From Hyaloperonospora brassicae (Eukaryota > Oomycota > Peronosporomycetes > Peronosporales > Peronosporaceae), in NCBI GenBank assembly GCA_947650285.1, contig CANTFL010001211.1:186001-250000 (forward strand): DNA of 64,000 nucleotides, read 5' to 3'. Within the stretch, counting starts at the first letter, position 1. Each line of letters starts with the position of its first letter. Below the pieces are notes generated by a model. The model was not told the origin of the DNA and did no database searches. It saw only the letters and a program-made list of their open reading frames with translations. The translations under genes and the position numbers were made by a program. Below are positions 39,717 to 51,801 of this stretch, piece by piece.

Positions 39717-42162
39717 CAGTGGACATCGTTTTTAGTGTCCGCGACACTAAGATATGTGTAGTACCCTTTGAGTCCAAGCACAGTATATAGTGTCCATGAC
39801 GCTAAGTATGGTGCGACACAAATTTGCGTGCGGTAAATATGTGTCCGTGACACAATTTGGAGCAAATTTAGAATTAGTGTCTGCGTCACTAGGTATCGAA
39901 GTGGGGACACAGTACAAGATGAATACTTAGCTCAAATTGGAGGATATTAAGCCGAGAGTACCTCCGCAAATTGTTGTGGGCACGTAGTTAAGTTTGCGAA
40001 ATGCGAGCGAAGTACAGTGTAGACAGGGGTGAAAGCCGAGCATGGGGCTGTGTATAATTTGCTCTGCAGTAGTACAAAACTAAATTTGTTTTGGTTGTAT
40101 TTCATTCAGAATACCCATTTTGACATACTAATTCGGATTTGGCCAACATATTTGTATGGAGAAATTGACAATCCTTGCTAGACCAATATATTTTGGAGAA
40201 TACAAGGAATTGCCAGTGCACTGCACTCATTGTGTGTTTTCGAATTCCGCACAATTTTACTTCACAATTGATTGGAGTTGGGGTGTCAATTGCTGATTAC
40301 GCCACTTTTCGTCCACGTCAAGCGACATTCCGCAGCAAATTATCGCATTGCGGGTGTAAGAAATTCCGTTTTTGTCGCGCTTCGTGAAGAATTCATGTAC
40401 AACATCAGCCGCCAGTGTCAAAAAGTATGACTTACCCGAATTCTTGAGCTTTCCTGGCCAGTTTCCATCACTACGTACCTTGTCTTGCCACTTATATTTG
40501 TGTATCAATTTAAGTTTCTTGGCGTTCCACTTTCGCGACCAAATATCCTTCAGCTTGGAGATGACAAAAGAGTCTTCTGGTTGGCATAAATCGGTCGAGT
40601 ACGCTAGTAAAAAGCTGAGTCTTGCGCTTGATTTGGCCAGTTCCTCTACGCACTGCTCGTTCTTCAGGTGGCCACCCCATTTGTCGAGAAAAATCGAACT
40701 TTTCCGCCCCTTGATATCCGCACGAAATGCGATCCTTTAGTCAAATACTGCAGGAAAAGTCGCTGATCTATTTATCATTTTGTTCTTGTCCGATGGCAGA
40801 CACAACCCATGTTGTCCGGGACCCCTTCAATTGGATGAGATGCGCTGGCGTTCATAATAAATAATCATGGGCAGACGCAAACAAGCTATTGGCTCTTTAC
40901 TAAGGCAAACCACCATTGTCATCTTTCTCCTCCGGATACGACTTCTGCATACTTAATTGACGTTACCCCAACAAAGCCGAGAGTTTTTCCCGTGTCGAAA
41001 TCGAAAACAAAGTTCGTCGATGCAATCTTCCCATAGATCATCACTCTCAATACCAAGTTTTGGCCAACATGAGGTGCTCGGCAACTGCAGCTCGAATCTC
41101 GCGTATTTTCTCAAGAGACACTTCTTTCTTGCCGGTTTGTGCACAGAGCACAATCTGGTTCCTCTTTATAAATTTCTGGATTCACCGTGGAGGTATTTTG
41201 TCCTTGAATAAAATACCGTTTACATCTCGACTGTGCTCAGTGTACATTTCTTTTGACTCGGTAAAAACTTGGACTGCGACTTGGCGCAGAAGGGGTGAAT
41301 CAAAGTGGATTTCAGCCTTGCGCAGTCGACAAAACTCAGACAGGAAACGTGGGTACATCCACGTCAGCCAGTGAATCGCTTTTCTACCACGTCCGTTCAG
41401 AGTCTTTTATCTGATAGGCTGGCGGTCGTTCTACATCAATTTTGACACCATTACAGATCATCGAGACAAACTCAGCATCCTCTCGCGCGCCTTCCACTAC
41501 CTAGCGGTCTTTCTCAAATCCGGCTGGCGCGTTGACGAGTTTGTACATCGGGGAACGAATCCACAGTGGTTGCAAACAGTGCTTTGGTGCCGTCGGCGAG
41601 CTTTGATCTCATCCAGGGCACAACGCAAAATCTGTAGTTAGTAGTACTTATATTTATTGGCGCGCCTTTTGCCACTTTGGAGCAGCTAAGCGGTCACTCT
41701 TCGCATCATTGCTAGACGCACTGCCGCAGTCGCTGCCTTCTGCAACCCTAACAACCTGCCGATGGGCGGCGTTCAATTCGTCGTAGCAAGCTTTACCGAA
41801 AGCCGCGATTATTGGAGAGGCAGAGTCAATATCCGCTGCAGTCTGGAGCTTCTTGCAGGATGGACACAGCACAGGCTGGCCAAACCTTTCATCGACTTGT
41901 AGCATGCCACAACAAAGTACATTGGTGCCGAACATATCGGGCATGCGTGCAAAGGGTCGACGTCCCCGTGGCAGCCGCCGCACGGTAGTCCTCTCATTGC
42001 GCTTTAAATCTCAATTTTGCCAACCACAGTTTTAATGCACTAATTTCGGGTGTCGCTATTTTGAGTTTTGGCGAGTGTGTGATTCACACATGAATCAGTG
42101 TCCAGGACACTAATTGCGGTGCGACACGGATTCCGAACGGACACTCAATACGGTGAGCACTG
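39717..42162 (-). mobile_element. Pogo-like (DDE_1) DNA transposon, decayed
   Basis: The left end CAGTGGACATCGTTTTTAGTG and the right end, RC CAGTGCTCACCGTATTGAGTG, are inverted and each is bordered by TA (39715-39716 and 42163-42164), as in pogo/Tc1-mariner insertions. Sub-terminal GTGTCC...GGACAC/GTGTCGCACC motifs are repeated near both ends. The interior codes, on the minus strand, for a broken DDE_1 transposase. Confidence 0.75.
40257..42005 (-). pseudogene. DDE_1-type transposase pseudogene
   Basis: Minus strand. A Cys-rich N-terminus (LPCGGCHGDVDPLHACPICS, then LCPSCKKLQTAADID after a frameshift) at 41990-41800 could bind zinc. A helix-turn-helix-like stretch follows: IHWLTWMYPRFLSEFCRLRK (about 41370) and GKKEVSLEKIREIRAAVAEH (about 41120). 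The catalytic domain shows FVFDFDTGKTLGFVG (40990), SVFLDKWGGHLKNEQC (40700), FLLAYSTDLCQPEDSFVISK and LKNSGKSYFLTLAADVVHEF (40450), ending at 40257. Blocks lie in at least three frames. It resembles oomycete DDE superfamily endonuclease-domain proteins I know; the DN of the usual DNCGGH box is DK here. Confidence 0.8.
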
Positions 42163-42164
42163 TA

Positions 42165-42625
42165 GTGAAATACGCGACTATTACTATTACAATCTAATGC
42201 AGCACTAAAAATACCACCTTTCAGATAGTCTGAAACAATGATTTGATCGTCAAAATTAAAAAATTGATGCAATTGATACGGGTAGAAAATGTCTCGAAAT
42301 CAAAAGAGTTTATAACAGGCGATGTGTACTCCTCCACAAACTTATTAAGCTTACAAACGAGTACATTGCAAGAAGGCTTTGAGACCAGGTAAAAAGACGA
42401 TGTGATGCGATGCGAGTCATAGATGGTTACAATTACATTTACGTCTATCAAAGAAATATGGGGTATGCCACCAAGAGCCGTACTCTTTAATCGTGATTTC
42501 AATTCTATTCGCGTCTTTTCAAAAGAATGCTATTTGAACGGTAAGTCGGTACATAAGTATTGTCAAAAACGTTGTTTATAAGTAATCTATATTATTGTAT
42601 AAAGAAAATTGCCTTAACTAATCAC
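42165..42625. other. Non-coding stretch
   Basis: AT-rich, no gene or repeat recognised. It separates the pogo-like element from R1 copy 3. Confidence 0.5.
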
Positions 42626-42629
42626 AAAT

Positions 42630-44070
42630 ACAACAAAATGCCCCAGATAAAACAAAATGCCCCGCTGATACTAATAAATTAAATAAGACTTCACGTCTTA
42701 GTATAATCTAGATAATGTGGCAAACATGAAACGACACGTCCTTGGTCAAATTTGAAACCACTTTACGGCCGTAATCAACCTCCGCCCTGTTAGGGAAGCC
42801 GCGGATAGGGTTCTGCCGCGGTCGTGCTGCGCTTGCAGTCACCAGTCGCGGGTGCAGACGCCAGATATAAGGACTTTAATGCGTCTTCTACCATCGGCCG
42901 CGACGGTAAACACAATCAGTCGTTGCTAATCTTGTTATTATTAATGTTGCTGTTTAAAATATTGTTGTTTCAGCTGCTAATGATTGAGTTTTTAGCGTCT
43001 TCGTTGATGCTACTGCTGTTGCGATAGCTGTTGCTATTGTCGTTGCTTTGTTGCTATTGTTGATGTTGATACTGCTGTTGCTGATGTTTTTGTTGTCGTA
43101 GAAACTGCGGTCGCTGTTGTTGTTGTTATGGTGCCATTGTTGAAGTTGCTACGGCTGTTGCTGCTGCTGCTGTAGCTCATTCGGAAACCAGGCAAGAGTG
43201 TGGTGATAATCGTGTCGGTGGACCGAGCGTGTGCGAGAACGCAAATTTTACAACTAACAGACATTCGTATCGTGTGCACTCGGCTATGTAACGTCGTCTA
43301 TCACTCGTTACAACGCGGAACGGAAGGTTTCATCTTCTACTGAATTCGATACATGATCGATTTATGTCGCTCTGACTCGAGCATCCCCATGAAATATATG
43401 CTGCAAGGGGGTGTTGTTCTTCGTAGTTTTTCATTTTTGGCGTGGGAAACACTGTTAGAAACGACTTTGTTTGGCAGGTTTTCATGTTTGTATAGTCGAG
43501 GGTTATAACATGTGACGGTCTTACCTGATTGGCGGGTTGTGTGACAGCTTGACATGTGAGATCGGGAAGAGACAATTTTAAAATGGGACGGATAGAGACA
43601 GGGCTTGACAGGTGGAGCGACAAGGTGATAACTTGCCCGTTGGTACAGGACGATACGGTTGCAATACGTAACACCATATGGGATGAGCACGAAGAAGGAT
43701 GCCATCGGTTTCAGTTGAATTGCAGTGCAAGCATATATTGAGGTATTGACGACCGAAAGTAGTTTATATTAAGTATATCTTACTTCTACTTCCACTCAAC
43801 TGTGCACCAGTGCATTTGTAAAAGCTAGCATACCAACAGACGCTAAATACAATGCATTTTATGTTTGGTATCAAGGACGTGGAGTTTCATGTGTTCTATT
43901 TTCACTTAAGTATACTTGGGCTTAGAATTTTTTTATTTTCGGGCTTAAATGGGGCAAATTTATATTTTTTGAGTAACGATAGCATTTTATTTCAATATTA
44001 AAGGCCTGTTTATATTTTTGATATTGAATCGGGACATTCATTTGCTCCCCTTATATGGGGCATTTTTGAA
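42630..44070 (+). repeat. Repeat R1, copy 3 (longest)
   Basis: Begins with two AAAATGCCCC units (42634, 42654) and ends with inverted GGGGCATTTTT (about 44057). 42780-42960 matches 33300-33480 (GGGTTCTGCCGCG, GTGCTGCGCT, ACCATCGG.CGCG), a GCT/GTT-rich core spans 42930-43180, and 43195-43380 matches 705-900. It seems to contain both the part kept in copy 2 and the part kept in copy 1. No protein-like frame. Confidence 0.6.
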
Positions 44071-47000
44071 CATATTAAATTATATGTGTGTATGTACAAG
44101 TCCATAGGGGCTATATCAACTACTGATTAAGCTTTTACTTAAGTAAGGCTCCAATAATATTGTACGATCTGCTGCTATGTGGGCCAAAACGATTTTATTA
44201 TTATAAGAAGATAGCTATATATCATGTATATGCGTGATTGGCACCATTAGATTAAAATACGAATTTATAGTCTCTAAATAGCTGTAGAGTAAAGAAAAGT
44301 GAAAAGTGAGATGCAATTAAGAAATGCTGCCGAGTAAAAGATGAAAACATTTTTCTTAAAATAAGCCAGAGCGAACGAATAGCCATATTGGGCACGAAGT
44401 TTATTCGAGTCGCTGAAAAACTTGTACATTAAGTAGGTGCTGAAGGTCACAATATGGTCAAATGTAGAGCGAAAAAATAGAAATGACTAATTGTCTGTAC
44501 CGCCGCTCAGTGGGGTCGATATATATGTATACTTGTGACAAGGCCCGACATTGCGGTCGCGGTATGCCAGCTGAGTGGTACAATCGGGACGTAGAGGGAG
44601 ATCACTGAAAAGATGCTGTTTGGGGTTGTACTCAGCTAGACTACTACATAAATAAATGTAATTTACTATTGGACGAAGTCTAGCGAACTAAAGCTCAGTG
44701 CACTCTGTGATGAATATAGGGGAAGTTACGACGACAATAGATGTTGGACTTTCTGAGGGCATGGTAAGGATCAACAACTCCTCAGATATTACCAGGTTGA
44801 GACTGCAAACTTTAATAATTTGATTGCACAATAACAAATCTTGCAGACCAAGAGCCAATTGCTAAAGACGTACAGAAAGATTAAAATATCAAGCTATTGC
44901 GTATGAGGAAAACTTTAGCAATATTGCAATTATATTACTACAGTTGATGGGCAGCAGAATTCTGCCAAGCACATTGATATACGTATCCAAATGTCCGCAA
45001 TCCTTGCAGCGACAAGCTTAAAATGCTAGAATATATTCATACTTGACTGATAAATTATACTAATGGCTAAAGCAACCTCCCTCGATAGTTCAAACATCAT
45101 ATAACCAAGACAAACATTCAAATTATTTGTCGAGGAAGAGTGGTGATGATAAACTGTTGTAGTCGTTTTTAGCGTCATACAGATATAATCACAGACCTTT
45201 GTATACACTAACAGTTTCATTTTCTGAGCAGATGTACTAGCGCAGATGAAGATAGGATTCCAAAAAATTCCTTTGGGTACTTCTTCCATAAGAAGCCAGT
45301 GAGCTGAATAAAACTTAATTTTTATGGTCAATGTAATTTGCATCTATCTTCTTGATAAACCATTACCCTTTGGAAGAGGTTCGCATATACGAATTAAAGC
45401 GGTCGAGTATATTTTTGGGTTGCTTTTATCGATATTATCGCCTGATATGTGAAGTCACTCTTGCGCACAACAGCCGGACGAAGACGATAAGTGCGGCATT
45501 TTTTGTCATTGTAATGCTAACGTGAAAGCTTTTACCGTGGCGGAAATAATGTAGCCAGTACCGGCGCGTGTGATATCAAAGGTTATGTTGTATACAAGGG
45601 AGCAAAGATAACGCACTCTTTGCATGTCGTGTATGGAAAACGGAGTGGATGCCCTCACAACGGCAACTGGATCTCTGACTTGAATTGGGTAGCAATTTAG
45701 TTAACTGTAGACTGCATGATTGCCATTAATTAAAATAGACGTGCGAAAAAATATGTCATCGAGTATGATGCTTACATCATGAGATTTTGTAGATACCGAT
45801 GAATAATAGTGACCGTAAACGTGACGCAACAAATCGCCGATACAAGTCCATGATGCAATCTTTCATAACGTTAATATATTATTTGAGAACCGTGTCCCAA
45901 TAACTGATCTCGATCCACAAATATCGTATATATTTGCGCTACCAAAGTGCCTGACGAAAGTTATATCAGACAGCAAGTGAACATACAACATTTTGCAAAG
46001 CCTTTACGGGCGCAACAAGATCTCGAAATATAATGGGTCTTTAGAACATGGAATGAGTCTCGTTTAGCCTCTCGACGGAACGAATTTTTTTGGTAACATC
46101 GCGATCATAGCGCACACTGCTAGAAGTAGACGTTTGGAACCGCCAACAAGTTAGGCGGGTCTTTCGACGTTATTAGATTGCATCACTTATAGATGGATCG
46201 ATAGTTGTAAGGATGAAATGGACAAGGGGGTCATGATCACCATCATATCGAAACTACGATATCGTCTGTGACCCCACGAGCACTCGGTGTAGTGACGAAA
46301 GCTCAATCATGCCGTCAAGAAGTTCGTATTTCTTTTGTGTAGACAAAATTTTCGATCACCACCCCAGGGCTCCTGTCCACTTTTATCTGTAACGCTGATG
46401 TAATGATCGATATCAATAGTGAGCCCAGTGTCACTACTTGCCGGCTGGAAAACGTTTCCTCGTATGATTCCAAAACCAAAACAGTTAAAGGTAATACTCC
46501 TTTTTTCACCCATCGGTAACAACTGTATCAACTCATTAGTATAGATTTTGATGTTGTATTAACAAGGGTTTACACGGCTCTCTGCAGATTTCGCTACAAA
46601 GCACCGCTATGTCCATACAATGTGGCGCACCACGAGTGCATGTTTGTTAAATCGCTTACAATACCTTCGTGCTATGATGAATCTGGTCACGACGGTTTGA
46701 GTGACGCGCAAGAGGAAGGCAATAATCGAGAAGGCATGAGTAATATTCAAGTGCACTTGTGGAATAGCGACGATATTTTACCTGTTATGCCCGTGGCTTG
46801 CGTCCTGCGCACGAGAGGGCACTATTACATGAAAAAAATAGTTCTCTATCTTCGTACTGATTAATTGGTCGGTAAGTCAAGCCAGACTGTTTCATGGATC
46901 GCTACTAATAACCAATGCCCATCGACACATAGACGGAAAGACGACGTTGCTTTGACGCTCATAAGCACCGATGGACGCTGCGAAACTTTTTGTTGCACAA

Positions 47001-49024
47001 AACTTTGCGCTATAGCTATCGATGGAATGGTAAAATTACAGCATCGAGAGATGAGGTAGTGGCCGTCTAGACGATAATGTGCAATTCGCAGCAGTTAAAC
47101 AAATATGCAGACTAGATATCCGTCTTTCTCGCATCATACGCGCGGTGTAGTCACTAACGTTAAAATCGACCGATAAATCAAATGATCGAGTGAAGAGAAA
47201 AACATGTACCTTGTTTACATAGTTGGAATAAAATTAGTGCAATGCTATTCTTGTATTTAGTTTTACACCACAAATTAATATTGTTTGGTGAGCTGCCTTG
47301 ACCACATGTGGTGGGAATTATTAACATGTAAGGGCGACGGCTTGAACACACAACTGTGCTGCAAAGGATATGAACAGGTACGAGTTACTAGTACATATTT
47401 ACTTATGAGCGCAGGCGCCTAGTCGATCGAAAAATGCATGTGATACTTTAGCAATCGATTTCCACATCTACTTCGTTGTCGGTGCGAGCACGCAAAGTAA
47501 TAGCACAAAAGCTAAGAAGGAAGAAGAACCAACCGAAAGTGCACGCGTTACTTGGAAGCTACGATAACGCCTCAGCCTACCTGTCTTCATTTAGTGACTG
47601 AATTTAAAAGCTTTGTTTTTCTTTGCATCATAAAGGCATTTAGATTAATTAAGTCGCAGATATTTTGCTGCGTCTAAACCCATCTAACGCATCTCCAGCG
47701 CTAGCGAAATGAAATGATTTCTGACGGGAGGATTATAGTGCGCTCGTCCCTCGGACGATAGCGTAAATCGCATTTCGTTCGGCTTCTCGGGTGTTCATTT
47801 CATCAGCATAATCAGGTCATATCAGCTATCGCTCACTAACAAGCACGTAGCGGTTTTGAAAGGAGTTCAACTTGAAGCTGCCACGTGAGGGAGACACTCA
47901 GTCATTAAGAGAATAGTACAAACGGCTACAGCTCTTATCAGCTTGCTAGCAATCACACGAATTGCACTGTTCTTATGACATTTTCTTCTTGCCCCATAGA
48001 GTGACGTGTACTAACTACATAAATTCCTTTCCCGCCTAATGGAGCATATTGCTCTAGCGCAGTTGAATCAAGATGCGACTAGACTGCAATCCACTATTGC
48101 TATAACGACAGAGGCTCTAGTGTCCGATGTAATGTGATGGAGTAGCACGCCAGCAACTAGCACTCAATCCGTGCGATCACTAACGTTCGTGGGTTAAAGT
48201 GTGTGTGACTGTCTGATAAAAAACCCGCGGACTAATGCAAATCGTACGCGCATGAAAGTAAGCAGGCGACCACAAGGTGCCGATGTAGTAAACTTGCATT
48301 GTGGCCGCGATACGCAGCGACCAAAGGATGGGCTACGTAGACGTAGTCATAACTTAAGATGATCGTTGGACACAACAGATGATCTGCGCTCACGATGAAA
48401 TTGCAAAAGAGCAGTCTTAATGGCTGAGATAACACACCAGCCTCCGCATCTTGACATAAACGACGTCGGAGGAATACCTTACCATGTCTGAGTTGTATAC
48501 GCTCTTTGAAGCAGCTGTAGGTCACCAAATTGCACATCAACACCTTCAAGATGAATGGAATCGTCACGTGCTTGCAGCTGACCTCAATCGACAGCTTGAG
48601 TCGATGTGCACTCGCACAATGGGTCAACGGCTAATGCGAATGTGTTGTCCTTCTAGTACGCATAATAACGTGCTGCGACGTCCGTGCGGTCTCATCCGCG
48701 TTGAAATTTGGTACTTATGGCTCACATTGAAACAGCCATCAACAGCCTTCGAGTCACAGCGATCGGGTTCGGCGGTGCGATTCAGATGCATGTTGAGGAC
48801 TAGATCGACATAGGAGAACCGGGCGTTGTCGCACTGATCACAAAACACCTTTCGTTTGATGGGTTGGTTTAATGCCATGAACGATTAATAATGACCAAGG
48901 AAAGCGGTCAAGGGGCTGCTACGGTAATGTAGCTTGGTATGATTATTTAGCATCTCTGTCCCGGTAAATTGCTGGACGAACAACCTGTAACCGATCCACC
49001 TCATAGAAACCTCACACAGGTGTA
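44071..49024. other. Gene-poor interval, function not recognised
   Basis: Nearly 5 kb without a recognised gene or element. 46622-47059 has two abutting plus-strand frames (80 and 64 codons), and 48232-48878 has minus-strand frames of 131 and 84 codons. These read like decayed coding sequence (for example QPIKRKVFCDQCDNARFSYV at 48860) but match no family I can name. The interval is probably old transposon debris; Copia-B inserted at its right edge. Confidence 0.4.
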
Positions 49025-49029
49025 CTTAC

Positions 49030-49404
49030 TGTAGAAAGATGAGTGTTCGTTGATGCACTTGTTCCAGAAGATGTAGAAGTAAAAGTGAATATATTTAAGC
49101 ATTAACCTCCCTCGTTCGTTAATACCTACACATGCATGCGAAACGGACTGCAACTATACCGTCTATAGTGCACGTCTATCCCGCTCCGTCCCACCTGTTA
49201 CGACATCGACAAGACGACATGGTAATCTCGTCGCCTCGTCTCATATGTCGCAACATCCTGGTGGTCCGACGTGGCGACATCGTCGCCTCGTCCCATCTGT
49301 CAAGATGTCAAACTTGTTAGCCAATCAGGTACGATTGTAACTTACCGTGTCACGGGGTATTGCCCTTGACCCTCGCGACTTGTCAGAAACGATATCTTCT
49401 AACA
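49030..49404 (-). repeat. Copia-B 3' LTR
   Basis: TGTAGAAAGATGAGTG ... ATCTTCTAACA on the plus strand. The purine tract GAGGAGGAG (RC of 49405-49413) abuts it. Confidence 0.95.
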
Positions 49405-51801
49405 CTCCTCCTCAATCGTATCCGGAGGGGTCTTCAACTTGAACATCGCGCGCAGATCCTTCATCCTTGGTGCCGGTAGTGCCTTAGTCAGGAGATCAGC
49501 AATCATCTCCTCTGACTTGATGAAGCGTGGTTCAATCTCTTTTGCTTGTGCGTAGTGGCAGATAAACTTGAAACGAATATCCACATGCTTGGCACTTGAC
49601 GAACTCTTCTCGGTCTTCAACAAGTTGATGGCTGCTTGGTTATCCATCCACATCGGCATTGGCTTGACGATTTTCATGTTTAACTCGCCAAACAGCTCCT
49701 TCAAACCCAGTAGTTCGCGACCAGCGTGAGACGCTGCAATGAACTCAGCTTCCATTGTGCTTAGCGACACCCCGGTCTGCTTCTTGCACGCCCATGAAAC
49801 GACAGCGCCATCCACAGTAAGGACGTATCCAGTGACCGACTTGCGGTCCGACTTGTCCGCAGCGAAGTCCGCGTCGCTCCAGCTCTCAATCTTGATTGGG
49901 ACGTCCACGCCTTGTGAACTGTTGATGCATAGCTTCAACGTCTTGGTCTCCTTCAGATACCTCGCGACTCGTTTCGCCGTTCTCCAATCCTTGACCGTCG
50001 GATTGTGGGTCTGCCGGGTTGCCCGGTGTACCGCAAAACAAATGTCCGGTCGAGTACAACGCGCAATCCACAGTAAACTTCCGACGAGTGACTGAAAGGC
50101 CTTGATGCTTGCATCTCCATCCTTGGCGGTCGGCTTCAATGACTCTGAGTTCGACTCATCGTCGTCGTTGCATTCGTTTCCGATTGGAGATCGAACACCG
50201 TTAGCAGTAGCCAGTCCATGTTCCTTTAGCAGTGAGTCGATGGTAACCTCTTGGTCCAACACGTAGCCTTCATTTTCGTTCAGCTTGACCCTCAGTCCGA
50301 GGAACTTGTTCACAATGCCGAGGTCCTTGATCTCGAGAGATGCCATGTCCTTGAAAAATTGTCCGACGACAGCGTTCGAAGTTCCAGTCACCAGTAGGTC
50401 GTCGACGTAAACACCGACAACCGTTACATCCGTACCGGTTCGGTTGACATAGAGGCACATGTCCGTCGTGCATTGTTTGAAGTTTAACTCGGTCAGCTTG
50501 GAGTGTAGTAGTTTGCTCCACAATCTTCCAGCTTGTTTCAAGCCATACAAAGACTTCTTGAGCAACAGTGCGAGCTGTTTGGTCGCGTCCACACCATGAT
50601 AGGCCAAGGTGTCTTCGTTAACTTGCATACCACTTGGTATCTTCATGTAGATGTCGAGGTCCTTTTCCTGATCGGCCTTGACATATGCGTTTGGCACATC
50701 GCCGTGACGAGCAGGCACATTCCATCTGCCTGAGAGGACCAGGATCACCTTGACTGTCCCGAGTTCCATAACCGCGGCAAATGTCAAGGTGTAGTCGACT
50801 CCAAACAATTGCTCGTTTCCACATGCAACGAGTCTGGCCTTGTATCTCTCGACATTCCCGTCAGCATCGGTCTTTGTCTTGAAAACCCATTTATTGTGGA
50901 GTATGTGGGCGTTGTCAGGTGGAACGACAACCGCCCACACACCGTTCTCCTCCAGTGCGTCGAGTTCATCCTTGATGGCCACAGCCCATTTATCCTTGCT
51001 GTCGCTTCGCACAGCCTCGCCATAGTTTTTCGGGTCCCGAACAGCGTTGACGATGTCGACACCCTCACCTGAGATAGTGACTTCGCTTGATGTATCTTCG
51101 TCCTTTCGGCGTGATCGTGTCATGTGTGGATCACGAGTCCATTCTGATGGCCTTGCACTTGATTTGCTCGTGCCACCTTGGTCACCGAGCTCCTCCTGAC
51201 CTTCGGTACCATGTAACGTTTTGGTCATGTTTGGCCTTTGGATGTTATCCAAGGTTTCGACGTTTTTCACGTGTTGAGTTACTACCACCACATGATCCAT
51301 TGGTATGAAGACCCGATAGCCTTTCATCTCATCGCTCTTCCCGATGATGATCCCCTGTTTGCCACGGGGACCCAATGACTTGTTCGAGGTCGTTCGATGC
51401 ACAGTGCATGAGGACCCGAAAACCACAATGTCACTTAAGACGGGTGTCTTCTTGGTTAGCATCTCGATGGGTGAGATGCTACCTTCGTTAGCCTTGGTGG
51501 GACTTCGATTTAAGATGTATGCTGCATATTCTGCAGCATCACCCCAAAACGTCAAGGGTAACCCACTTGCAAACACCATGCTTCGCACCATATTCATGAT
51601 AGTGCGATGCATGCGCTCGGCTTTGCCATTGCTGGCCTGGTTGTCACGCTCGCTCACTTGGCGAGAGACACCGACTTCCTTGCAAAAAACATCCAGAGGC
51701 TTGTACTCGCCTCCACCGTCTGTACGTAAAACGTGTATACGGCAATTAAATTGGCGTTCGAAAACCACCATAAAAATTCTTGAAATGCATCGCAGCAGCA
51801 T
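49399..51801 (-). CDS. pol: Copia-B integrase core, reverse transcriptase and RNase H
   Basis: An 800-codon frame. The true protein enters from the gag frame; codons before about 51780 are out of register. Integrase has HVLRTDGGGEYKPLD (second Asp) and NGKAERMHRTIMNMV (Glu), then the C-terminal GIIIGKSDEMKGYRVFIPMD. A linker of about 90 residues precedes RT: WVFKTKTDADGNVERYKARL, HGDVPNAYVKADQEKD (the usual D.TNAYV with Pro), KKSLYGLKQAGRLWSKL and VGVYVDDLLVTG. RNase H has SWSDADFAADKSDRKSVTGY, GVSLSTMEAEFIAAS and MWMDNQAAINLL. The stop TAG (49399-49401) is inside the LTR, so the last residues EEC end on the LTR's own TGT. Confidence 0.9.
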   Translation of the reverse strand: MLLRCISRIFMVVFERQFNCRIHVLRTDGGGEYKPLDVFCKEVGVSRQVSERDNQASNGKAERMHRTIMNMVRSMVFASGLPLTFWGDAAEYAAYILNRSPTKANEGSISPIEMLTKKTPVLSDIVVFGSSCTVHRTTSNKSLGPRGKQGIIIGKSDEMKGYRVFIPMDHVVVVTQHVKNVETLDNIQRPNMTKTLHGTEGQEELGDQGGTSKSSARPSEWTRDPHMTRSRRKDEDTSSEVTISGEGVDIVNAVRDPKNYGEAVRSDSKDKWAVAIKDELDALEENGVWAVVVPPDNAHILHNKWVFKTKTDADGNVERYKARLVACGNEQLFGVDYTLTFAAVMELGTVKVILVLSGRWNVPARHGDVPNAYVKADQEKDLDIYMKIPSGMQVNEDTLAYHGVDATKQLALLLKKSLYGLKQAGRLWSKLLHSKLTELNFKQCTTDMCLYVNRTGTDVTVVGVYVDDLLVTGTSNAVVGQFFKDMASLEIKDLGIVNKFLGLRVKLNENEGYVLDQEVTIDSLLKEHGLATANGVRSPIGNECNDDDESNSESLKPTAKDGDASIKAFQSLVGSLLWIARCTRPDICFAVHRATRQTHNPTVKDWRTAKRVARYLKETKTLKLCINSSQGVDVPIKIESWSDADFAADKSDRKSVTGYVLTVDGAVVSWACKKQTGVSLSTMEAEFIAASHAGRELLGLKELFGELNMKIVKPMPMWMDNQAAINLLKTEKSSSSAKHVDIRFKFICHYAQAKEIEPRFIKSEEMIADLLTKALPAPRMKDLRAMFKLKTPPDTIEEEC

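Noticed and set aside
46622..47059. Two abutting frames resembling the end of a piggyBac transposase (WIATNNQCPSTH, RRKDDVALT)
   Set aside because: Only a few residues resemble the family, no catalytic region is readable upstream, and no TTAA-bounded inverted repeats were found.
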